This document shows, one piece after another, positions 6,703 through 11,440 of a stretch of DNA of 11,440 nt; positions within the stretch are counted from its first letter, which is position 1; each line of letters starts with the position of its first letter. The notes beneath the pieces were generated by a model, which was given only the letters and a program-made list of their open reading frames with translations, did no database searches and had not been told where the DNA came from. Position numbers and translations under genes: made by a program. The stretch comes from Pseudomonadota bacterium. GTDB taxonomy: Bacteria > Pseudomonadota > Gammaproteobacteria > Xanthomonadales > Xanthomonadaceae. Where the stretch lies: contig JAHWKC010000052.1 of assembly GCA_019348095.1 (NCBI GenBank), forward strand, positions 1 through 11,440, written 5' to 3'.

Positions 6703-7779
6703 ATGACTCGCAACAACTTGGCGCCGACGCCCGCCGATGGCCCGGCCCGCGCCGATCCCCAGGCCACATCGCCCGATCAGCCCACATCGCCCGATCTTGC
6801 GACTGCAGTGCTCACCTCGGCCGAGTTCGAGCTGTTCGCCCAGCTCGGCCGGGCGCGCCGGGTGTCGGCCGGCGAACGCTTGTTCCGCCGCGGCGATCTG
6901 GGCACCACCATGTACGTGGTCGGAAGCGGCGAGATCGAACTGGATTTCGGCGAGGACCTGGTTGCCAAACGGCTCGGGCCTTGCGAGTTCTTCGGCGAAC
7001 TTGGCCTGCTGATCGGCGACCACGCGCGCAGCGCCGACGCCACCGCCACTGCCGATGGCGAGCTGGTCGAGCTGCGCCATGAAGAGTTCCAGCGCCTGGT
7101 CGACCGCGACCCCGGCCTGGTCTCCCATTTCCTGCGCCGCGCGATCATGCGCGTGGTGCTCAACGAGCAGGGCCTGATCCGCCGCCTGCGCCGCCGCAAC
7201 CACGACCTGCAGAGCGCGCTGGACAACCTGCACGCCACCACCCACCAGCTCAACCAGGCCGAACACTTGGTGCGCACCGACGAGCTGACCGGCCTGTACA
7301 ACCGCCGCGGCCTTGTCCTGCACCTGCAGGAGCGCAGCACGGACGGCCCGGCCGGCGGCATGGGCCTGATCCTGGTCGATTGCGACCGCTTCAAGCAGGT
7401 CAACGACGACCATGGCCACCTGGTCGGTGATCGCGTGCTGCAGAGCGTTGCCAGCATCCTGCGGTCGGTGGTCGGCCCGGGCGGCGTCGCCTGCCGGCTC
7501 GGCGGCGACGAGTTCTGCCTGCTGGTCCCCGCCGCCACGCCGGCGGACGTGATGCGCTTCGCCAACTACATCGTGAGCACCGCCCAGCACCTGATGCAGG
7601 TGGCCGACGAGGCGGCCACCGCGCCGGCCATCTGTGCGCTCAGCGTCGGGGCCTGCCTGGTCGACCCGCAGGCGGACTGGAACGAGTGGTACGCCCAGGC
7701 CGACGCCGCGCTGTACCGGGCCAAGCGCCACGGCGGTGACCGGGTCGAATGGCAGGACCTGCCGCCCACGCCGGCCTGA
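6703..7779 (+). CDS. cNMP-binding domain-GGDEF diguanylate cyclase (XC_0249-like)
   Basis: This 358-residue cytoplasmic protein joins a CRP-like cyclic-nucleotide-binding domain (about residues 38-150) to a GGDEF domain (about 190-352) through a charged helical linker (155-190, probably a dimerising coiled coil). The phosphate-binding cassette is recognisable as F-G98-E-L-G-L with R109-S-A about ten residues later, so it should bind cAMP or cGMP. The catalytic G267-G-D-E-F is intact, as are the metal-binding D-C-D-R-F-K and L-T-G-L-Y-N-R-R. The RxxD inhibitory site expected five residues before GGDEF is absent (G-P-G-G). It should therefore make c-di-GMP in response to cNMP. It is followed 10 bases later by a class III cyclase, the same pairing as the cGMP receptor XC_0249 and cyclase XC_0250 of Xanthomonas campestris (from memory). 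ATG 6703 is chosen over 6595 because upstream residues look like leader DNA; the ribosome site is weak. Confidence 0.88.
   Translation: MTRNNLAPTPADGPARADPQATSPDQPTSPDLATAVLTSAEFELFAQLGRARRVSAGERLFRRGDLGTTMYVVGSGEIELDFGEDLVAKRLGPCEFFGELGLLIGDHARSADATATADGELVELRHEEFQRLVDRDPGLVSHFLRRAIMRVVLNEQGLIRRLRRRNHDLQSALDNLHATTHQLNQAEHLVRTDELTGLYNRRGLVLHLQERSTDGPAGGMGLILVDCDRFKQVNDDHGHLVGDRVLQSVASILRSVVGPGGVACRLGGDEFCLLVPAATPADVMRFANYIVSTAQHLMQVADEAATAPAICALSVGACLVDPQADWNEWYAQADAALYRAKRHGGDRVEWQDLPPTPA
6764..6799 (+). repeat. 18-base tandem repeat in the diguanylate cyclase N-terminus
   Basis: Two adjacent 18-base units share their first 15 bases (CCACATCGCCCGATC at 6764-6778 and 6782-6796). They encode two copies of a T-S-P-D hexapeptide in the Pro/Ala-rich disordered segment before the cNMP domain. 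The repeat keeps frame, so unit number could vary without inactivating the protein. Confidence 0.8.
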
Positions 7780-7789
7780 GCGCACCCGA

Positions 7790-10417
7790 ATGGAAATCGC
7801 CGCCATCCGCCCGGCCGATGTGCACGCCGAGTCCGAAGCGCCGCAACTGCGCACCATCCTGCTGACCGACATCTGCGACTCGATCAGCCTGGTCGAGCGT
7901 ATTGGCGACGGCGCCGCGGCCACCTTCTTCCGCGAACACGACCGCCTGGTCCTGCGGCTGCAGCAGCAGTGGCGCGGCCGCCTGATCGACCGCTCCGACG
8001 GCCTGCTGCTGTTGTTCGAACGCCCGATCGACGGGCTCGGCTTCGCGATCGACTACGCGCGCGGCCTGCGCGAGCTCGGCGCGCAGCGCAACCTGGACCT
8101 CAGCGCCCGCGCCGGCCTGCACGTCGGCGAAGTGCTGACCTGGCGCAACAGCGAGGAGGCGGTGCGGGTCGGCTCCAAGCCGCTGGAAGTCGAAGGCCTG
8201 GCCAAACCGATCGCGGCGCGGCTGATGTCGATGGCCCGGCCCGGCCAGATCCTGCTCTCGGCCGTGGCCGAGCCGCTCGCCCACCGCGCCGCGCGCGAAC
8301 TCGGCGAACGCGGCCAGCACATGATCTGGAAATCGCACGGCCGCTGGCGCTTCAAAGGCATGCCCGAGCCGCACGAGGTGTTCGAGGTCGGCGAGCCCGG
8401 CATCGCCCCGCTGCGCGCCCCGCCCAACAGCGCCAAAGCCTGGCGCGCCCAGTCGGTCAGCGTCTTGTGGCGCCGCCCGGCCGCGCTGGCTGTGCAAGCC
8501 GCGGTGGTCGCGGTAATGGCCGCAGGCGCCTGGTTCATGACCCGCCCCGCCCCGGCGATCGCCTTCAACGAGCGTGACTGGGTGGTGGTCGCGGACCTGC
8601 GCAACCTGACCGACCAGCCCTTGCTCGACGAATCCCTCGAGCAGGCGTTCCGCATCAGCCTGGAGCAGTCGCGCCACGTCAACGTGCTCAGCGACCTAAA
8701 GACCCGCGACACCCTCGCGCGCATGCAGCGCGAGTCCGGCACCCAACTCGACCGCGCGATCGCCTCCGAGATTGCCATCCGCGACGGCGCCCGCGCGGTG
8801 ATACTCCCGACGGTGACCGAAGTCGGCGGCCGCGTCAGGTTCAGTGCCGAGGTGATCGACCCCAACAGCCAGACCACGGTGTATGCCGGGTCGGCCGATG
8901 GCAATGGCGCGGTTTCGGCGCTGACGTCGATCGACGCGGTCACCGCGCAATTGCGTAGCGAACTCGGCGAGGCGCTGAAGTCGATAGAGCACGCTTCGGT
9001 ACCGTTGCCGAAAGCGACGACGGAGAATCTGGATGCGCTGCGCGCATTTGCCTTGGGGCAGGAGAATTTTGCCCGCAGTGACTTCGTCGAAGCTGAAGGG
9101 TTCTACTTACAGGCGGTGAGTCTGGACCCACAGTTCGCTTTGGCGCACCTTGGCTTGGTGCGATCCAAGAACGCGCAGGATCGGTTCGCTGATGGACGTT
9201 CAGATCTGCGTGCTGCCTGGTCCCTGCGAGAGCGGATGCCGCCCAGAGAACGACTGTATCTGGATGCTTGGGTAGCCGAAGCCCAAGCCCCAGAAGATGC
9301 CCTCGAGAAGTGGAAACAGATGTCCGGGTTGTACCCCGACTCGTTCCCGGCATTGGCTAACGTCGCCTATGCTTCGGCGGCAAGAAACCTCTATAGCCAG
9401 GCATTTCGTTACGCAAAGCGTGCAGCGTCCCCAAAAAATGAGTTTGCACCACTCTCCGCCGAGTTGCTGGGACGGATGGCGATGGCGATCGGAGATTTCA
9501 AACAAGCGGAGGCATCCTTCAGAGAGGCTGCCTCCGAAGGGGTCGACACCGCCGCGCTGAGACTCGCAACGCTTTATGCGGCTCAGCGCCGATTCGACGA
9601 GGCAGTGGAGATTCTGCCGAACAGTAGCGTTGTCCCAGGCCACTTCGACGAGGCAACCATCCTGCTGGACTCGGGCCAGTTCGGAAGCGCCATGGAAGCA
9701 ATGCAGAAGATGCATGACAGCACCACTGCAGGCTCGGTGCGAAGGAGCGAAGCAGCTGTCGCGCTCGCGACATTTCAATGGCTGGCTGGCGAAGGTGACC
9801 TCGCGGCAGAAACTCTGCGCGAGACGGTTCCGCTAGCACTCACTTCCATGAAACGAACGGAAAGTCGGGTTGACGCGCATGGCTACGCAGCCGCTGCCAT
9901 CATCGGAGCGCTGGTCGCTCACCGCCTCGGGGTCGCGGAGATGGGATCGCTCGTTGCCGAACGCCTGGGCACCACAGGAATTGCGATGCCGCAACAGACA
10001 GTGACGTTACTGAGGGTGCTGGAGGCCGAGAATCTGCGGGTGGGTGGGAAGCCGGTCGAAGCGATAAAGCATATCGAGCCTGTCTTCGATGGTACCGAGC
10101 CATTCCAGGCGCACACGGTCCGCATGCAAAGCTACATCGACAGCGATGAATTCGAGGCCGGGGTTGCTGAAGCGCGTTGGTTGAGCGACAACCGCGGCTC
10201 AGCGTATGCAGAGCACGGCTGTCGCTGGTGCCAACAGCCCCTCAATGTCGCCGACACAGCGCTTGCACATCTAGTCCTTGCTGAAGCACTGGCGGTTGCC
10301 GGTCGCAGAGGCGAAGCCAGAAAATGGTTAGACCGGCTTGATTCGCATTGGCGCAAGTCTCATCTGCCTGATTACTTGCGGGTCCGTCGCGAGGTGGTTG
10401 TCGACACATTCAATTGA
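7790..10417 (+). CDS. Class III nucleotidyl cyclase-like protein with one membrane segment and TPR tail ('putative peptide modification system cyclase')
   Basis: The 875-residue protein has a cytoplasmic class III cyclase-like domain (about residues 18-195), one hydrophobic helix (231-250) preceded by R-R, a TolB/FlgO-like alpha/beta region (about 258-395), and a long helical TPR region (from about 405 to near the C-terminus) that should lie in the periplasm. The two metal-binding Asp residues are kept (D27, D70, spacing 43), as are the R-A-G-L-H-V-G-E strand (107-114) and Arg144. The transition-state Asn is Pro140, and no canonical substrate-selecting Lys precedes D70, so nucleotide choice and even activity are open. 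A C811-R-W-C814 pair lies near the end. It matches, from memory, the TIGR04510 family. It starts 10 bases after the diguanylate cyclase stop, so translational coupling is likely. GC and codon bias fall from about residue 400 onward, and its 3' end overlaps the convergent peptide gene by 46 bp. Confidence 0.85.
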   Translation: MEIAAIRPADVHAESEAPQLRTILLTDICDSISLVERIGDGAAATFFREHDRLVLRLQQQWRGRLIDRSDGLLLLFERPIDGLGFAIDYARGLRELGAQRNLDLSARAGLHVGEVLTWRNSEEAVRVGSKPLEVEGLAKPIAARLMSMARPGQILLSAVAEPLAHRAARELGERGQHMIWKSHGRWRFKGMPEPHEVFEVGEPGIAPLRAPPNSAKAWRAQSVSVLWRRPAALAVQAAVVAVMAAGAWFMTRPAPAIAFNERDWVVVADLRNLTDQPLLDESLEQAFRISLEQSRHVNVLSDLKTRDTLARMQRESGTQLDRAIASEIAIRDGARAVILPTVTEVGGRVRFSAEVIDPNSQTTVYAGSADGNGAVSALTSIDAVTAQLRSELGEALKSIEHASVPLPKATTENLDALRAFALGQENFARSDFVEAEGFYLQAVSLDPQFALAHLGLVRSKNAQDRFADGRSDLRAAWSLRERMPPRERLYLDAWVAEAQAPEDALEKWKQMSGLYPDSFPALANVAYASAARNLYSQAFRYAKRAASPKNEFAPLSAELLGRMAMAIGDFKQAEASFREAASEGVDTAALRLATLYAAQRRFDEAVEILPNSSVVPGHFDEATILLDSGQFGSAMEAMQKMHDSTTAGSVRRSEAAVALATFQWLAGEGDLAAETLRETVPLALTSMKRTESRVDAHGYAAAAIIGALVAHRLGVAEMGSLVAERLGTTGIAMPQQTVTLLRVLEAENLRVGGKPVEAIKHIEPVFDGTEPFQAHTVRMQSYIDSDEFEAGVAEARWLSDNRGSAYAEHGCRWCQQPLNVADTALAHLVLAEALAVAGRRGEARKWLDRLDSHWRKSHLPDYLRVRREVVVDTFN

Positions 10418-10770
10418 ATCGGCTGCATTGTCAGTCCCGACGTGAGAAGTTCTCTCAAAACTCCGCGGGATCGAACAATCTGCTCTTTTGGCGCGATACG
10501 GTCGACCTTCAGGCATTCCGTTGGTGGCACCGACTTCGGGGGGGCGGGAGGCTTGAATGGCGGCCCCCCGCGGCCCGCTGCTGCGAGTTCTTCGTTTGAC
10601 GGCTTGTATCCAACCTTTGCCAATGCCGCTTGCGGATCCTTCTTGAACAGCCGCCGGAACGAGTTGTCGGTGCTGAGCAGATCGAGCAGCTTGTCCGCGA
10701 CTTCGGGATCGAGTGGTGTGGACTTCTTGCCGGCGGCCGTCTTCGAGCCGGTGGTCTTCTTGGTTGCCAT
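10372..10770 (-). CDS. Putative modified peptide: RiPP-like precursor with NHLP/Nif11-type leader
   Basis: This 132-residue small protein has four visible parts: a Lys/Thr-rich N-terminus (1-18); a helical leader-like segment (20-56) with L-L-x-L-L-S-T-D, F-R-R-L-F, D-P-Q-A-A-L and V-G-Y, resembling nitrile-hydratase/Nif11-type RiPP leaders; a hinge with G68-G69-P followed by a Pro/Lys stretch (70-84); and a C-terminal region (85-121) with the only cysteine, Cys86 (T-E-C-L-K-V), then an amphipathic helix. It fits, from memory, the NCBIfam 'putative modified peptide' family (TIGR04509) of Xanthomonadaceae, found beside the cyclase family of its neighbour. AGGGGA nine bases before ATG 10770 supports the start. 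It is convergent with the cyclase and overlaps its last 46 bases, including the shared region encoding its S/T/R-rich C-terminus. No maturase (YcaO, radical SAM, LanM) or exporter is in the window, so modification is unproven. Confidence 0.75.
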   Translation of the reverse strand: MATKKTTGSKTAAGKKSTPLDPEVADKLLDLLSTDNSFRRLFKKDPQAALAKVGYKPSNEELAAAGRGGPPFKPPAPPKSVPPTECLKVDRIAPKEQIVRSRGVLRELLTSGLTMQPIQLNVSTTTSRRTRK

Positions 10771-10818
10771 TCCCCATTTTCCCCTGACGAAGGCCCGTTG
10801 CAGGCATCCTTGATGCCG

Positions 10819-10847
10819 AATCTATCCTTGTCGACGTGGCGGAACAA
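10819..10847 (-). promoter_or_regulatory. Candidate sigma-70 promoter of the modified-peptide gene
   Basis: On the minus strand TTGTTC (10847-10842) and TAGATT (10824-10819) are separated by 17 bases, giving four of six matches to each sigma-70 box. The -10 ends about 48 bases before the peptide start codon, leaving room for a short leader with the AGGGGA ribosome site. It would overlap the start of any plus-strand ORF at 10836. The match is seen; activity is inferred. Confidence 0.4.
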
Positions 10848-11045
10848 CCACACCCTCCAATCGAAGGGATCGAAGCCGGTGCGGTGGATGAACCGTCGCG
10901 AACCCAGAGTGCCGCAGCGCGGAGTACGCTGATCCTCCAGTCATTGGTGACCGTCGGGTCTGACCTCAGAGGGCTGTTCGGATGCGTATACGTCGTTGCG
11001 CGGTGTTGTTGCTGGAGCCGCGCGAAGAAGTGGGTTTCGATCTAG
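10836..11045 (+). CDS. Doubtful small ORF, possibly the 5' remnant of a truncated gene
   Basis: A GTG-initiated frame of 69 codons runs divergently from the peptide gene. Its first ~48 residues (P/E/A-rich opening, then S-T-L-I-L-Q-S-L-V-T-V-G and D-L-R-G-L-F-G) look protein-like, faintly recalling the start of small holin-like membrane proteins. From there it turns into a Cys/Arg-rich run (A-R-C-C-C-W-S-R) that looks like random DNA. No Shine-Dalgarno sequence precedes the GTG, and the candidate peptide promoter overlaps it. It could be the 5' remnant of a gene cut near 10980, or no gene at all. I do not recognise a function. Confidence 0.2.
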   Translation: MAEQPHPPIEGIEAGAVDEPSRTQSAAARSTLILQSLVTVGSDLRGLFGCVYVVARCCCWSRAKKWVSI

Positions 11046-11440
11046 ATAACTTGCTGGCCGGCGGAAACGGCCTGAGGCGCGAATGCCGCTGGCTGGCGCT
11101 GGCGCCGCACTTGGGCGCTGAAGTCGAGGTCGATGCCGCCGAGCGCCTCGGCGGCGAGGGCGGCGGTGACCGCCGAGTCGATGCCGCCCGAGAGCCCGAC
11201 GAGGGCGGTGCGAAAGCCGCACTTGGCGGCGTAGTCGCGGATGCCGAGGACCAGGGCGTCGTGCGCGGCCGCGATCTCGCCGGCGGGGTCGGTGGCGTGG
11301 CGGTCGCGGCGCTCGCCGCTGACGGTGCCCTGCTCGAGGTCGATGTCGGCGACGACGAGGTCGGTGGCGAAGTCGCGGCAGCGGGCACCGACCGAGCCGT
11401 CGGCGGCGTAGACCGCCGAGCCGCCGTCGAAGACGAGATC
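11042..11440 (-). pseudogene. nadE: Truncated glutamine-dependent NAD+ synthetase fragment
   Basis: Reading leftward from the window edge, 132 codons are open. The first ~60 residues match the end of the glutaminase (nitrilase-like) domain of NadE (D-L-V-F-D-G-G-S-A-V-Y, D-L-V-V-A-D-I-D). The next carry the synthetase opening D-A-L-V-L-G-I-R-D-Y and the ATP-pyrophosphatase P-loop S-G-G-I-D-S (11174-11191). NadE makes NAD+ from deamido-NAD+, ATP and glutamine. After A-A-E-A-L-G (about 11140) homology ends. The last ~30 residues are Gln/Arg/Ala-rich and a TAG follows, so some 230 residues of the synthetase domain are missing. No other frame downstream shows the expected M-P-S-R block, so this is not a simple frameshift. 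It is probably a broken copy or a recombination/assembly junction; a functional nadE would have to exist elsewhere. Confidence 0.75.

Noticed and set aside
7634..7789. Upstream extension of the cyclase frame
   Set aside because: Overlaps the diguanylate cyclase in another frame and encodes Arg/Thr/Pro noise; the ATG at 7790 begins family-like sequence.
6658..7923. Minus-strand 421-codon frame opposite the diguanylate cyclase
   Set aside because: Antisense shadow; no recognisable domain, and the sense strand has clear cNMP and GGDEF motifs.
10442..10813. Plus-strand 123-codon frame opposite the peptide gene
   Set aside because: Ser/Arg-rich antisense of the peptide gene; no ribosome site and no protein-like pattern.
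10982..11440. Plus-strand frame open to the right edge
   Set aside because: Mostly antisense of the nadE fragment (Gly/Ala/Asp/Val-rich run); no independent evidence.

Overview
The window looks like chromosomal DNA from a high-GC member of the Xanthomonadaceae/Lysobacteraceae (Lysobacter, Luteimonas or Xanthomonas-like). Three things suggest this: the GC-rich codon use, the many GTAG-headed REP palindromes (GTAGGAGC...GCGA), and the gene order lysR <-> aceB-aceA followed by a cyclic-nucleotide-sensing diguanylate cyclase and a class III cyclase. The assignment rests on pattern recognition; no database search was possible.

Left part (1-2107): the 3' end of a PlsC-type acyltransferase; a sequence that fits the sigma-54 promoter consensus at 357-373; and a membrane-anchored family 2 glycosyltransferase (543-1973) whose catalytic motifs look degraded. 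A REP pair separates it from the convergent lysR gene and supplies the stop codons of both genes.

Central part (2104-6494), the glyoxylate shunt: a CysB/LysR-type regulator (minus strand) diverges from aceB (malate synthase A) and aceA (isocitrate lyase). An AT-rich, dyad-containing stretch next to aceB is the likely control region. REP pairs lie in the lysR leader side and, twice, between aceB and aceA. The first of these two also supplies the aceB stop codon.

Right part (6703-10770), the most interesting region: a cNMP-binding-GGDEF protein is followed 10 bases later by a class III nucleotidyl cyclase-like protein with one membrane segment and a long TPR tail. Convergent with it, and overlapping it by 46 bp, is a small lysine-rich peptide gene with an NHLP/Nif11-like leader, a Gly-Gly-Pro hinge and a single-Cys C-terminal region. 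The last two match, from memory, the NCBIfam/TIGRFAM pair 'putative peptide modification system cyclase' and 'putative modified peptide'. The first two match the cGMP-to-c-di-GMP relay described in Xanthomonas campestris (XC_0249/XC_0250). Together they suggest a system linking a candidate RiPP-like peptide to nucleotide second messengers. Base composition drops abruptly near 8990, exactly where the TPR tail begins, and stays lower through the peptide gene, as if the tail and its peptide had been inherited or exchanged as one cassette.

Right end (10771-11440): a divergent upstream region with a plausible promoter for the peptide gene, a doubtful small ORF, and an NAD+ synthetase (nadE) fragment entering from the right edge. 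That fragment is in frame through its SGGIDS P-loop, then loses homology and stops, so it is probably a truncated pseudogene beside the cassette.
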